From contig NZ_ASTG01000019.1 in assembly GCF_000412635.1 (NCBI RefSeq), positions 1 to 64,000 of the forward strand: a stretch of DNA of 64,000 nucleotides. Direction: 5' to 3'. A model generated the notes under the pieces. It was not told where the DNA came from. It saw nothing but the letters and a program-made list of their open reading frames with translations, and made no database searches. Made by a program: the position numbers and the translations under genes. Shown piece by piece: positions 55,114 to 64,000 of the stretch (position 1 is the first letter of the stretch; each line of letters starts with the position of its first letter). Source of the DNA: Sphingobium bisphenolivorans. GTDB lineage: Bacteria; Pseudomonadota; Alphaproteobacteria; Sphingomonadales; Sphingomonadaceae.

Positions 55114-56268
55114 TCACTCCTCCCCATCCTCGAAGGCGAGGCTGCCCTGATCGACCAGCGTCTCGATCAGCGTTGCGGCGGGAGCCGATGCCGCGAGTTC
55201 GGGGTCAACCACCAGCGCCGTTTCCGCGCACAGCCGCTCCACCAGCTCTGCCTCCTCGGCCGTGCAGTCGAAGCAGCGGCCATCCACGAACAGCAGGACA
55301 GCGCCATCTTCCTGCCGCAGGAAGGAGAAGCGGCTGGCGGGATTGCGGCTGAGCGGCACGCCCTCTGCCAGCAAAGCCCGCACCTGCCCGCTTCCGACCG
55401 GCTCCTCCGGACGCCAGTCGGCATCGGCATATTTGGGCTGGCTGGTGAATGCGCCGAACCAGCGGGCGAAGGCGGTGCGGTCGGACAGCGCCTCCATCAC
55501 CAGTCCGTGCAGCCGGTCGATGGCGATGCCGCTGATCTCGCCGGGATTGTCCTGCGGCGTGAGGTCAGGGTCGGCATAACGGTCCTCGTCAAGCAACCCG
55601 TCGGCCTGGTGCTCCGCCCAATGCTGGACCAGTTCCGCGCGGGACGGCGCGCGAAAGCCGACGGAATAGGTCATGCAATCGTCGCCGACCGCTACCCCGT
55701 CATGCGCGTAGCAGGGCGGCACATAGAGAATATCGCCGGGCTCCAGCACCCACTCCTCACTCGCCTCAAAGTCGGCGATCAGGCGCAGGTCGTCATGCGG
55801 CAGCAAGGGCGTTGCCGAATGGCATTGCGGGCCGACCCGCCAGCGCCGCTTGCCGAGGCCCTGGATCAGAAACACGTCATATTGATCATAATGGGGGCCG
55901 ACGCCGCCGCCGTCCGTGGCGTAGCTCACCATCACATCATCGATGCGCCAGTTGGGCACGAAACGGAACGGATCGATCAGCGCGGCGACATCCGGCGCAT
56001 GATGATCGACGGCCTGCACCAGCAGCGTCCAGGGGTCGCTCCCCAGCCTGGCGAAACGATCTTCTGGCAATGGCCCGCTTTCGACCGAGAGGCGATCCGC
56101 CTCCCGCGTGATCAGGCGCGATTCGATGCCTTCCTCACAGGCGAGGCCCGCCAGTTCGTCGGGCTCCAGCGGGTTGCGCCATGCCGCCCAGGGATTGCGG
56201 ATCAGCAGCGGGCGCTTCTGCCAATAGTCGCGCAGGAAGAGATCGACGTCGAAGCGGGCGAGTTGCAT
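55114..56268 (-). CDS. JmjC/cupin-type ribosomal protein hydroxylase (RoxA/YcfD-like)
   Basis: A 384-residue 2-oxoglutarate/Fe(II) oxygenase; E. coli RoxA hydroxylates an arginine of ribosomal protein L16. The metal site is visible as HYDQYD (H, D) in [17 protein letters not shown], and the later His in [14 protein letters not shown]. The N-terminus [20 protein letters not shown] is the family start, which fixes the ATG at 56268; longer readings are out of place. Next to a pseudouridine synthase, which supports a ribosome-modifying role. Confidence 0.88.
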   Translation of the reverse strand: MQLARFDVDLFLRDYWQKRPLLIRNPWAAWRNPLEPDELAGLACEEGIESRLITREADRLSVESGPLPEDRFARLGSDPWTLLVQAVDHHAPDVAALIDPFRFVPNWRIDDVMVSYATDGGGVGPHYDQYDVFLIQGLGKRRWRVGPQCHSATPLLPHDDLRLIADFEASEEWVLEPGDILYVPPCYAHDGVAVGDDCMTYSVGFRAPSRAELVQHWAEHQADGLLDEDRYADPDLTPQDNPGEISGIAIDRLHGLVMEALSDRTAFARWFGAFTSQPKYADADWRPEEPVGSGQVRALLAEGVPLSRNPASRFSFLRQEDGAVLLFVDGRCFDCTAEEAELVERLCAETALVVDPELAASAPAATLIETLVDQGSLAFEDGEE

Positions 56269-56312
56269 CGCCCGCCCATGCGCGTTCGCGCCGCCGCTGT
56301 CAAAGCGGGGTA

Positions 56313-57119
56313 TCAGACGAGCTTCTGGATCATCCGCGCGCGGGCGCGCACCTCCTCGCGGCGAACCCGCGCGACAGCGAAATAATTGGTGGTGCGGCGG
56401 GGATAGAGATGCGCTTCGATGAAGCCGTCGCGAGAGAGGCCGGGGTCGATATGGGCGACGCGGTTGGGCAGCAGCACTGCATAGCCTGCCTGGTCGAGCC
56501 ATTCCCACATCGCGGCCTTGCTGTAGCCGCCCACTTCTTCAGGCCCGCTTTCGAACATGATCGTCGGCCTGTCGCGGGCGAGCAGCGAATCGCTGCCCCG
56601 CATCACCGCCAGTTCTGCGCCCTCGACATCGATCTTGATCACATCCACCCGCTCGCTGCCGACCAGATGGTCGAGCCGGCGGATCGGCACGCTGATCTCC
56701 TGCTGCTCGCCCCGCTCGGAGCTGGGATAAAGCGACGAGTAGCCCGACTGGCGAAGGTCGATGAAGAAGGGCATCTCTCCTTCCTGCTCGCCCACCGCGC
56801 AGCTGTGGACTATGGCCTGCGGAAAGCGGCGGCGCAGCGCCTCCGCCTTGGCGGGCACCGCTTCGATCGCGATGATGGCCGAGGGGCGGCTGTGTCGGGC
56901 AACCCCGGCGATGACCGACCCGATATGGGCGCCGACATCGACGAAGGCTTTGCCCGGCAGGCAGAGCGCCTCCAGCAGCCGCTGCGCGATCAGGTCATTG
57001 CCGCAAATGCCCATATTTTCCGGATCGGTGCCTGCGGTGCGGAACAGGGCGATCTGCTCGCGCATGCGCTGGGCGACCATGCCGACGCGGGTACCCACCA
57101 GGATCGAACGGTCCATCAT
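56313..57119 (-). CDS. FkbM-family methyltransferase
   Basis: A 268-residue SAM-dependent methyltransferase. The SAM loop is AFVDVGAHIGSVIAGVA, followed by IIAIEAVPAKAEAL and VDVIKIDVEGAELAVMRG, the FkbM hallmark. Enzymes of this kind often methylate sugars of polysaccharides or glycolipids. AGAGGATAG precedes the ATG at 57119. It starts 31 bases after the stop of the glycosidase-like gene upstream on the same strand, so the pair is probably co-transcribed and may work on the same cell-surface glycan. Confidence 0.87.
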   Translation of the reverse strand: MMDRSILVGTRVGMVAQRMREQIALFRTAGTDPENMGICGNDLIAQRLLEALCLPGKAFVDVGAHIGSVIAGVARHSRPSAIIAIEAVPAKAEALRRRFPQAIVHSCAVGEQEGEMPFFIDLRQSGYSSLYPSSERGEQQEISVPIRRLDHLVGSERVDVIKIDVEGAELAVMRGSDSLLARDRPTIMFESGPEEVGGYSKAAMWEWLDQAGYAVLLPNRVAHIDPGLSRDGFIEAHLYPRRTTNYFAVARVRREEVRARARMIQKLV

Positions 57120-57150
57120 CTATCCTCTGCGATCAAACAGGTTCGGGAGA

Positions 57151-58743
57151 TCATCGCCGGTCCGCCAAGAATTGGCGGACGGCCCGCAGCTTGGGTGCTT
57201 CCTCCTCGGGCTGGCCGGCATATTCGCGCAGGCCCCAGCCGCCATAGCTGCCGATCGGCGCGGTCGAGGAGAAGAGGACCAGATCGCCGCCGATCCGCGC
57301 CTTCCACCGGGCGAGATAATCGGCATAGTAGGCACCCATGCGCGGGTCGCGCTGGAGGGCGTAGGCGAGCTTCATATCCTCGGTGACGAAATGCTGGCCG
57401 GCCTCATAGGTGAGGTAGCGCTTGCCGTGGCGTGCGGCGAGCGCGCGGTGCGTCTCGGCCTTTTGTAGCGCCTCCTCCATCGCGGCGGGCACTTGCGCGA
57501 AGATGCGGTCAAGGTCGCGTACGCCATATCCGTCGAGGTCGAAGCCAAAATAGGGCGCGGTTGCGAGCGCGTCGATCCAGCGCGCCGCACCCCCCTCTTC
57601 GAGGATGATCGAGGCCAGGTCGGGCCAGGCATTCTGGGAAGCGGCTACGCGCACCAACTGGCGAGGGCGGTCGGCGAACACCTCGGTCCAGATCCGCATC
57701 GTCTCGCCCACTTTCTGCGCATAGCGCAGCATCTGCGCCCGCATCGGGTCGCCGCCGCCAAGACCTCGCGCCAGCCCCTCGGCCTGCGCCTGCCGCGACA
57801 CATCGAACACCGAGTTCCAGACCTCATTGCCCAGTTCGACATAGGCAGTGCGGTGGGGGTCGAGCCGCTCATGAACCAGCCGGGCGAAGGACCGGACATA
57901 GGCGGGATCAGCGCGATAGGGCATCAGGAACCAGGGATCGGTGCCGGTCAGATTGCCAAGGTCGACCATGTCCTCGATCGAAACGCCGCCGGCCCCCGCC
58001 TGGCTCCCGCTGCGCGGGGTGGTGCGGTCTGTCCAGCGGACGGCGGCATTATCGTTGATATGCTGCCAGTCGAGGAAGCGGATGACCTTGAAGTGACGGA
58101 CGAAGGAGAGGAATTCCGGGCTGAAACGCTCGTCCGTGGGCCGGTCGGCCAGCCTGCAATCGATGTTCCTGATGGGGTCCTGCGGATCGGTCCGCACCAG
58201 TTCGATCCAGGCCTTTTCGTCGTCCGCCCCGGTCGGTTTCAGGTCGAGCAGGAAGGATTGCGCCGCGCTGTCGCGCTTCTCGGCGACGCCGCCGGCATCG
58301 AGCAGACCGTGACCTTGATAGCTGCATTTCACCGCGACGGGGCGGAAGGGGGCGGCGGGCAGGACGAGCAGCCGGAACGCGGTCTGCCCCGGTTTCAGGA
58401 AGCGGACCCAGCCCTGCGCGTCCAGTTGATCTGCCGGAAAGCTGGTCCAGCCATTGCCCTGCGAATTAAACCATTCGCCTTGCAGGATCATGTTGGCGAA
58501 GATTTGCTGCCGGAACCAGCTGTCGACGGCGTAAAGGTTGATGCCGACGCGCGTGTGCGGGACCGGGGAGGGCGAGGCTGCTCCTCGCGCGAGCGCCTGC
58601 GGCCTGTTGTCCCGTGCGCCGAAGGCCAGGGCGCCGACCGCAACGGCAACCAGAAGGGCAAAGGCGACGAGCGCAAGGAGCGAACGGCCGATCGCCGTCC
58701 GGCGGCTTGCTTCCTTTCCGTCCATCGGCCCTGCCGATGCCAT
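57151..58743 (-). CDS. Membrane-anchored GH-A-fold glycosidase-like protein
   Basis: A 530-residue protein with one N-terminal membrane anchor (SLLALVAFALLVAVAVGALA) and a large periplasmic part. Around the middle, AYVELGNEVWNSVF has the Asn-Glu pair of a clan GH-A acid/base, and LTYEAGQHF later offers a nucleophile Glu, so a TIM-barrel hydrolase is likely. The family is not one I can name; some relatives carry the label cellulose-binding. The ATG at 58743 with GGAGGTGCC upstream is well supported. It heads a two-gene unit with the FkbM methyltransferase. Confidence 0.72.
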   Translation of the reverse strand: MASAGPMDGKEASRRTAIGRSLLALVAFALLVAVAVGALAFGARDNRPQALARGAASPSPVPHTRVGINLYAVDSWFRQQIFANMILQGEWFNSQGNGWTSFPADQLDAQGWVRFLKPGQTAFRLLVLPAAPFRPVAVKCSYQGHGLLDAGGVAEKRDSAAQSFLLDLKPTGADDEKAWIELVRTDPQDPIRNIDCRLADRPTDERFSPEFLSFVRHFKVIRFLDWQHINDNAAVRWTDRTTPRSGSQAGAGGVSIEDMVDLGNLTGTDPWFLMPYRADPAYVRSFARLVHERLDPHRTAYVELGNEVWNSVFDVSRQAQAEGLARGLGGGDPMRAQMLRYAQKVGETMRIWTEVFADRPRQLVRVAASQNAWPDLASIILEEGGAARWIDALATAPYFGFDLDGYGVRDLDRIFAQVPAAMEEALQKAETHRALAARHGKRYLTYEAGQHFVTEDMKLAYALQRDPRMGAYYADYLARWKARIGGDLVLFSSTAPIGSYGGWGLREYAGQPEEEAPKLRAVRQFLADRR

Positions 58744-58868
58744 TGGCACCTCCGTGTTCGACCTGCGGCCTGCTGACGGTGTGGTCCCGCCAGGCCGCAT
58801 CATGGAAGCAAAAGCGGTCCGCTTCTGCTCCCAATAGTCACCACGGATTTATCGGCAGGCGCGCTGTC

Positions 58869-59189
58869 TCAATCGCAATATTCGTAATGGCCAGCGTTGC
58901 AGGCAGCGACGGCGCGGCGCCACGCGGACATCTGGCGCGCATAGTCGGCGCGGGCCTCGGCATAGGCTTCTCGGTCGCTGTCGGCCACGCGGTAGCTGCG
59001 CTGCATCCGCGCGTCGCGGGCGCGGACATAGGCGAGCTGCTGCTGATTCATCCGCTTGATGATGGCGCGGTCGCGCGCGCGCGCCGCAGCGCTGCGCATC
59101 GTCGGATCATTCGGGTCGTCAGCCCGCGCCACCGCAGGCAGAAGCGCCGCCGCCATAGCGAACGCGCACATCGTCAGACCGATTTTCAT
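58869..59189 (-). CDS. Small secreted arginine-rich protein
   Basis: A 106-residue protein with a signal peptide (MKIGLTMCAFAMAAALLPAV ending near ARA) and a very Arg/Ala-rich helical body (SAAARARDRAIIKRMNQQQL, AYAEARADYARQMSAWRRAV) ending in two cysteines (CNAGHYEYC). No family recognised. The signal sequence sets the start at 59189. Leftward, it precedes the glycosidase-like gene by 125 bases. Confidence 0.65.
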   Translation of the reverse strand: MKIGLTMCAFAMAAALLPAVARADDPNDPTMRSAAARARDRAIIKRMNQQQLAYVRARDARMQRSYRVADSDREAYAEARADYARQMSAWRRAVAACNAGHYEYCD

Positions 59190-59491
59190 GAATTTCGTCC
59201 CCTCGTCCCTTTCATCCGCTCTTCGCCGGGGAACGATCATGTCGTCAATCGCTTTGCGACGAATCGCTGATCGGCGGCAAACCTGCACGAACATCCATCA
59301 TTTCGCAGCAGAAATAATAGGCAGCAAATATTACGGAGACGAAAATATCCGCTCTTACGTAGCATCCTGAGAAACAACTATATTCATCGAACGGATCGAT
59401 CGCTCAGATTGAATTAAGCATCTTGCCCTATACTTGCATCAACTCTAAGCGGCGCCGCCAGGGCACGCTAAGAAACTATGGTGAGCGGGAA
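59190..59491. promoter_or_regulatory. Divergent spacer between small secreted protein and GH5-like gene
   Basis: A 302-base region, AT-rich at 59300-59430 compared with its flanks, expected to carry promoters for two divergent genes. I see no gene with a good start in it and no confident promoter or operator. Confidence 0.45.
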
Positions 59492-60559
59492 ATGAGTGGT
59501 CGTTGGACGCCGGAAAAGGCGCATGCTTGGTTCAAGGAACAGCCTTGGCTCGTGGGGTGTAATTTTACCCCCTCAAATGCAATCAACCAGCTCGAAATGT
59601 GGCAGGCGCGCAGCTTCGATCTTGCCACCATCGATCGCGAACTGGCGCTGGCAGCGTCGGTTGGGATGAATGCGGTGCGGGTCTATCTGCACGATCTGCT
59701 ATGGGTGGAGGACCCCACGGGCTTCCTCGACCGGATCGACAGCTTCCTGTCGGCGGCGGATCGGCACGGCATCCGCACGATGTTGGTGCTGTTTGATTCC
59801 TGCTGGCATCCCGAACCCGCGCTGGGCGAGCAGCCGGCGCCGCGCGAAGGCGTGCACAACAGCGGCTGGGTCCAGTCTCCGGGAATGTCGGTGCTGCAGA
59901 ATGCGGCGGAGCATGACCGGCTGGAGGATTATGTGCGCGGCGTCGTCGGCCGCTTCGGCCAGGACGCGCGCGTCATCGCATGGGATATCTGGAACGAGCC
60001 GGACAATGGCCCAGAAGTCGCGCTGTGCGACCCGGTTGCGCTGAAGGCGAAGGCTGATCTGGTCGTGCCTCTGCTGGTCGAGGCGTTCGGCTGGGCGCGG
60101 GAGATGAAGCCGATCCAGCCGCTCACCAGCGGCATCTGGCTCGGCGACTGGTCTGCACCCGATCTGCTGAGCCCGATCCAGCGGGCGCAGACAGACAATT
60201 CGGACGTGATCTCCTTCCACAATTATGGGATCGCGGAAGATTTCGAGCAGCGGGTCAATTGGCTGAAGGCGATGGGTCGGCCGCTCTGGTGCACCGAATA
60301 TATGGCGCGCCCGGCGGGCAGCACTTTTCAGGCGATCCTGCCGGTCGCTCGCAAGCATGAGGTCGGCACCTTCTGCTGGGGCCTGGTCAAAGGCAAGACG
60401 CAGACCCATCTTCCCTGGGACAAGTGGGAGAACCCCAATCTTGAGGGCCTCAAGGAACGCTGGTTCCACGACATCTTCGATGAAGATGGCACTCCCCATT
60501 GCGAGCAGGAGGTCGAATTCCTGCGGCTGCTGAGCCAGTTGGACAGGATGGCGGCTTGA
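59492..60559 (+). CDS. GH5-like glycoside hydrolase (cytosolic)
   Basis: A 355-residue clan GH-A TIM-barrel hydrolase without a signal peptide. The acid/base Glu is in VIAWDIWNEPDNGPE and the nucleophile Glu in LWCTEYMARP, with the opening LVGCNFTPSNAINQLEMWQA typical of a bacterial subgroup often labelled 1,4-beta-xylanase. The ATG at 59492 is chosen because of a GAGCGGGA site and family start. The lack of export suggests action on imported oligosaccharides or internal glycosides. A perfect hairpin follows its stop. Confidence 0.85.
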   Translation: MSGRWTPEKAHAWFKEQPWLVGCNFTPSNAINQLEMWQARSFDLATIDRELALAASVGMNAVRVYLHDLLWVEDPTGFLDRIDSFLSAADRHGIRTMLVLFDSCWHPEPALGEQPAPREGVHNSGWVQSPGMSVLQNAAEHDRLEDYVRGVVGRFGQDARVIAWDIWNEPDNGPEVALCDPVALKAKADLVVPLLVEAFGWAREMKPIQPLTSGIWLGDWSAPDLLSPIQRAQTDNSDVISFHNYGIAEDFEQRVNWLKAMGRPLWCTEYMARPAGSTFQAILPVARKHEVGTFCWGLVKGKTQTHLPWDKWENPNLEGLKERWFHDIFDEDGTPHCEQEVEFLRLLSQLDRMAA

Positions 60560-60566
60560 GCCTCAC

Positions 60567-60590
60567 GTGCTCCTGCGCAGGCAGGAGCAC
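60567..60590. terminator. Bidirectional hairpin between convergent GH5-like and DNA-glycosylase genes
   Basis: GTGCTCCTGC (60567-60576) pairs perfectly with GCAGGAGCAC (60581-60590), loop GCAG. It sits eight bases past the GH5-like stop and six from the other stop. It belongs to the same repeat family as 5114-5186 and can act as a terminator for both genes. Confidence 0.65.
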
Positions 60591-60595
60591 GATAT

Positions 60596-61163
60596 CTATG
60601 ATGCCCGGTCTTCGAAGCGCAGTGGCCTACTGAGATAAGGCGACCCAACAAGCCCGAAGCGCCAGGGCGTGTCGGTCCCCACGCTGATCCCGATGCGCGG
60701 GCCGCTGGCGATCTCCGGCTCCTCCGCCCGTTCGACCAGTTCGAACGGCGGCTCAGACAAGGGCGCTCCGTTCAGCCTGCCGTCGATGTCGAGCGCCTGC
60801 GCCAGCCGTCCGGGTCCGCTGCACAGCAGGCGCGGGCGGTCTGTTCCGCGCCGCTCGATCATGCGCTCGATCCCCGCCATTGGCTGCAGTGCGCGGATCA
60901 GCACCGCACTCCCGCGCGGGCCGCAAACCATGTTCAGGCACCAGTGAAGCCCGTAGAGCCGATAGACATAGGCCCGCCCGGTCGGCCCGAACATCGCCGC
61001 GTTGCGCGGAGTTTCCCCGCGGAAACTGTGGGAGGCGGGATCGCGTGCATCATAGGCTTCGGTTTCGACGATCGTGCCACCGACCCCATCGACCACTAAG
61101 GTCGCGCCGATCAACTCGCGCGCGACCTCCTCCACCGGCTGATCGAAAAAGCCCGGCCTCAAG
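60596..61163 (-). CDS. 3-methyladenine DNA glycosylase (MPG/AAG type)
   Basis: Excises alkylated and deaminated purines. The roughly 188-residue product is of the mammalian AAG fold type: FDQPVEEVARELIGATLVVD, the catalytic Glu in IVETEAYDA, HSFRGETPRNAAMFGP, AYVYRLYGLHWCLNMVCGP and the C-terminal GLVGSPYLSRP. The start is probably the TTG at 61163, since the family usually begins just before GFFDQP and upstream sequence in this frame belongs to the neighbouring gene read out of frame. The start has no clear ribosome site; it lies three bases after the stop of the fusion gene, suggesting coupling. Confidence 0.88.
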
Positions 61164-61166
61164 CGG

Positions 61167-63530
61167 TCAGGTCGCGGGCGGCGACAGCGGCGGCGAATTG
61201 AGAACGGTGGAGCGCCGGTTCTCCACGACTGCCTTCTTCGCCATGCGCCGATATGTCGCCAGCGCCTGACCCACCACCTGGTCCATATTATAATAGCGGT
61301 AGGTGGCGAGCCGGCCGACAAAGCTGACATCCGGCTGGGCCAGCGCCAGCGCCTCATAGCGTTTGAACAGCGCCTGATTCTCCGGGCGGGGAATGGGGTA
61401 GTAGGGATCCCCCTCCGACGCCGGATATTCATAGGTGATGCTGGTGGCCGGAGCCTGCTGCCCGGTCAGATGCTTATATTCGGTGATGCGCGTATGCGGC
61501 ACGTCGGGGGAGGGATAGTTGACCACCGCGACCGGCTGGAACTGCTCCTGCGGCAACGTCTCATGCTGGAAACGGAGCGAGCGGTAGGGCAGCTTGCCGA
61601 AGCGGTAGCCGAAATATTCGTCGATCGGCCCGGTGAACACCAGATGGTCGTGCGGATAGGCGTCCCTCGCCTCGCAATAATCGACGCCCAGCATTACATC
61701 GATATTGGGATGGTCCAACATCCGCTCGAACATCTTGGTATAGCCTTCCAGCGGCATCGCCTGGAATGCGTCGGTGAAATAGCGGTCATCGACATTGGTG
61801 CGCGTCGGCACCCGGGCGGTCACCGCCTTGTCCAGTTCGGACGGGTCGAGTCCCCATTGCTTGCGGGTATAGCCTTGGAAGAATTTCTCATAAAGCTCGC
61901 GCCCCACGGCGGAGATCACCACATCTTCCGACGAACGGATGACGGAGACAGGCTCTGCCTGCGCCGCGAGGAAGATCGCCGCCTCCTCCTCCGTCTGGAG
62001 GTTGAGATTGTAGAGCCGGTTGATCGTCGTGCGGTTGATCGGGATCGGCAGCAGCATGTCGTCAACCGCCGCCAGCACCCGATGTTCGTAAGGCCGCCAT
62101 TTGGTGAAGCGGGAGAGATAGTCGAAAATCTCCTGCGAATTGGTGTGGAAGATGTGCGGCCCATATTGGTGGATCAGCACGCCGGCCTCATTCAGCCGGT
62201 CATAGGCATTGCCCGCGACATGGGGGCGCCGGTCGACCACCAGCACTTTCTTGCCGCCATCGGCAGCCAGCCGCTCCGCCATCACGGCGCCAGCAAAACC
62301 CGCACCCACGACCATCACGTCATAATGCTGCGGGCGGTCGCTACGGAGAGCGACCGGCGAAACGACCGGATGCGCGTGCAGGCTCTTGGCGATGGACTGG
62401 CGGATGAGGGTGTTCATCTGCTGGAAGCTCTTGTCCCATGACATGTCCGCGAGCAGCGCATCGGCCTGCTTCAGCCAGTCGCCGCCGCTGCGAGCGAGGG
62501 CTAGTGCCCTATCGCACGCCGCGACGAACGCTTCGCCACGCTCGGCGATGAACACGGCGTCGATCTCGCCATAATGGCGCACGACATCGGTGATGGGCGT
62601 CGAAACGACCGGCTTGCCCGCCGAGAGATATTCCGGCGTCTTGGTCGGGCTGATGAAGCGGGTCGCCTCGTTGATCGCGAAGGGCATCAACGCAACATCC
62701 CAGCTCCGGATGCAGTCGGGCAGCTCATCATAGCTTTTGCCGCCGGGATAATGGAGATTAGCGCGGCGCGGCAGATCGGCGTCGCTGATCTTCACGACCG
62801 GGCCGACAATCTCCACGTCCCATTCCGGGCGCGCATCGGCAAGGGTCGCGAGCAGCTCAAGGTCCATCCGCTCATCGATCACGCCATAGAAGCCGAAACG
62901 CGGCGTTGAAGACGGAACTCCGCCTTGACGGGCGCGGGAGAAATGCTCGGCATCGACGCTGGAGGGAAAGGGATAGATGTGTGGGTGGCGGTCCTTCTTC
63001 GCCTCATAGAGGCTGTAGCCGCCGGTGAATACCAGATCGGCCTGGGACAGCAGCCTCTGTTCGCGCGGCAGCAGTTCCGGCGGCGCGCCCTTGAAATTGG
63101 CAAGCTCGTCCATGCAGTCGTAGACGATGCAGTCGGCCGGGATATGCTCCGAAAAGGGCAGCATCATCGGCGTATAATACCAGCGCACGAACGGCCCCGG
63201 CTCGCCTAGCAAATAGAGGTCGAGCAACTGCCTGATCGTGTCGCACTCGCCCGCGGGATCGCTGCCGGCGGCGAGCTGCGGCGTGATGACCGTGACGCCG
63301 GTGATCGGGCATGCCTCGACGCGAAGATTGGGCGTTTCCAGATCCTCTAGGCGGACCGGCTCTTCCCAGAATATGACGCGGCCTTCGCGCGCGAAGCGTA
63401 GCATCAGATGCTGGGGGCGCTGGAAGACGAAGTTCCAGCGCAAATGGCTGAAGCAGATGAGGGTATGCTCTGGATTTATTTTTTCGGACCCGGAACTGCG
63501 CAGGAAGTAGGGATTTGGCAGCTGGGCCAT
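61167..63530 (-). CDS. glf: Fusion of glycosyltransferase-like domain and UDP-galactopyranose mutase
   Basis: A 787-residue fusion. Residues 1-390 form a GT-B-like glycosyltransferase region (TLICFSHLRWNFVFQRPQHL, RFGFYGVIDERMDLELLATL, PTKTPEYLSAGKPVVSTPIT). From about 400 a complete UDP-galactopyranose mutase follows: FAD motif VMVVGAGFAGAVMAERLAAD, QYGPHIFHTN, and KQWGLDPSELDKAVTARVP. Glf makes UDP-galactofuranose, so the enzyme may form and transfer galactofuranose in a surface glycan. The ATG at 63530 is eight bases after AGAAAGG; a GTG at 63536 is too close to it. It diverges from the gene at 63705. Confidence 0.9.
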   Translation of the reverse strand: MAQLPNPYFLRSSGSEKINPEHTLICFSHLRWNFVFQRPQHLMLRFAREGRVIFWEEPVRLEDLETPNLRVEACPITGVTVITPQLAAGSDPAGECDTIRQLLDLYLLGEPGPFVRWYYTPMMLPFSEHIPADCIVYDCMDELANFKGAPPELLPREQRLLSQADLVFTGGYSLYEAKKDRHPHIYPFPSSVDAEHFSRARQGGVPSSTPRFGFYGVIDERMDLELLATLADARPEWDVEIVGPVVKISDADLPRRANLHYPGGKSYDELPDCIRSWDVALMPFAINEATRFISPTKTPEYLSAGKPVVSTPITDVVRHYGEIDAVFIAERGEAFVAACDRALALARSGGDWLKQADALLADMSWDKSFQQMNTLIRQSIAKSLHAHPVVSPVALRSDRPQHYDVMVVGAGFAGAVMAERLAADGGKKVLVVDRRPHVAGNAYDRLNEAGVLIHQYGPHIFHTNSQEIFDYLSRFTKWRPYEHRVLAAVDDMLLPIPINRTTINRLYNLNLQTEEEAAIFLAAQAEPVSVIRSSEDVVISAVGRELYEKFFQGYTRKQWGLDPSELDKAVTARVPTRTNVDDRYFTDAFQAMPLEGYTKMFERMLDHPNIDVMLGVDYCEARDAYPHDHLVFTGPIDEYFGYRFGKLPYRSLRFQHETLPQEQFQPVAVVNYPSPDVPHTRITEYKHLTGQQAPATSITYEYPASEGDPYYPIPRPENQALFKRYEALALAQPDVSFVGRLATYRYYNMDQVVGQALATYRRMAKKAVVENRRSTVLNSPPLSPPAT

Positions 63531-63704
63531 GAGCACAACCTTTCTATTGGAGGATGCTCATCAAAACCCCGCATCTACGATCCCGTTCCTCAAGGACCGC
63601 TGACATATGTTGGCCGGAAGTCGCTATTGTGGCAGGGTTACTTGAACGAATTTGCCGCGCACGAATACTCATGACGCTCGCTTGAACTGGCACGGAGATT
63701 CCGC

Positions 63705-64000
63705 ATGACCAACCATCCGCAATTATGGGGCGGTCTGGAATGTACCGTTAATCGGGTGGGGGATGATTATCGGGACCAGATCAGGCTGAGCGGCCATGAG
63801 GAAAGGCTCGACGATCTGGACCGCTTCGCTAGCCTGGCTATTCGCGCCATCCGCTATCCGATCCTGTGGGAGCGGGTCAGCCCTGACGCGCCGGACGCCT
63901 GCGACTGGAGCTGGAGCGATCCGCGACTGGCGCGGCTGCGCGAGCTTGGCATCGACGTCATAGCAGGGCTGGTCCATCATGGCAGCGGGCCGCGCTATAC
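63705..64000 (+). CDS. N-terminal part of a GH1-like glycosidase protein, cut by the window end
   Basis: The first 98 codons are seen, starting MTNHPQLWGGLECTVNRVGD with a GGAG site nine bases upstream. The pattern LWGGLECTVNRV, IRAIRYPILWERVSP and GIDVIAGLVHHGSGPRY is that of family-1 glycosidase-like proteins; in sphingomonads this N-terminus often belongs to a fusion with a dTDP-4-dehydrorhamnose-reductase-like domain. The rest lies beyond the window, so the fusion cannot be confirmed. It fits the surface-carbohydrate setting of this end of the window. Confidence 0.78.
   Translation, partial: MTNHPQLWGGLECTVNRVGDDYRDQIRLSGHEERLDDLDRFASLAIRAIRYPILWERVSPDAPDACDWSWSDPRLARLRELGIDVIAGLVHHGSGPRY

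Overview
The window is GC-rich, densely coded DNA from an alphaproteobacterium, most likely a sphingomonad (Sphingobium, Novosphingobium or Sphingomonas). The signs are a complete protocatechuate 4,5-cleavage (lig) cluster whose proteins closely resemble those I remember from Sphingobium sp. SYK-6, a UrcA-family secreted protein, a TonB-dependent receptor, TPR-sulfotransferase and sterol-desaturase-like genes, and the short hairpin repeats common in these genomes. I see no tRNA, rRNA, CRISPR array, insertion sequence or prophage.

Layout. 194-8557: divergent lig cluster. ligK-ligU-ligI run leftward; ligR (a LysR-type regulator with two HTH domains), an unassigned DUF1932 dehydrogenase, ligJ, ligA, ligB and ligC run rightward. 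Together they take protocatechuate to pyruvate and oxaloacetate. 8885-14820: a Tat-exported GH127 glycosidase, an FAD monooxygenase, and a small membrane protein / metallo-beta-lactamase-fold / patatin group. 14850-20763: an EamA exporter, a LuxR-type regulator divergent from cysD-cysNC-cysQ (sulfate activation and PAP removal). 20839-24065: small proteins, including one that looks frameshifted and an RBBP9-like hydrolase that has lost its catalytic Ser and His. 24365-27345: thiolase, acyl-CoA dehydrogenase and a TetR repressor, with a near-perfect 29-bp inverted repeat upstream. 27735-31188: a secreted MBL hydrolase and a TonB-dependent receptor.

31933-42893 is a tightly overlapping nitrogen operon: substrate-binding lipoprotein, permease, ATPase, a NikR-like RHH regulator, two DUF1989 proteins, a biotin-dependent urea/guanidine carboxylase, allophanate hydrolase and a secreted beta-propeller. 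Its traditional label is urea carboxylase, but the gene set matches the guanidine carboxylase / carboxyguanidine deiminase / allophanate hydrolase route, so guanidine is the more likely substrate. I found no guanidine-I riboswitch; the RHH protein is the candidate regulator.

42936-50199: small secreted proteins, a TPR-sulfotransferase, two paralogous di-iron sterol-desaturase-like hydroxylases, a LysR regulator and an isopenicillin-N-synthase-like oxygenase, possibly an undescribed modification pathway. 50340-56268: a large multi-PAS HWE histidine kinase fused to a receiver, then housekeeping genes (DUF188 protein, SRPBCC protein, RsuA-type pseudouridine synthase, JmjC-type ribosomal oxygenase). 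56313-64000: a surface-carbohydrate region with an FkbM methyltransferase, two GH-A-fold hydrolases, a glycosyltransferase / UDP-galactopyranose mutase fusion and the start of a GH1-like protein cut by the window edge; a DNA glycosylase gene sits among them.
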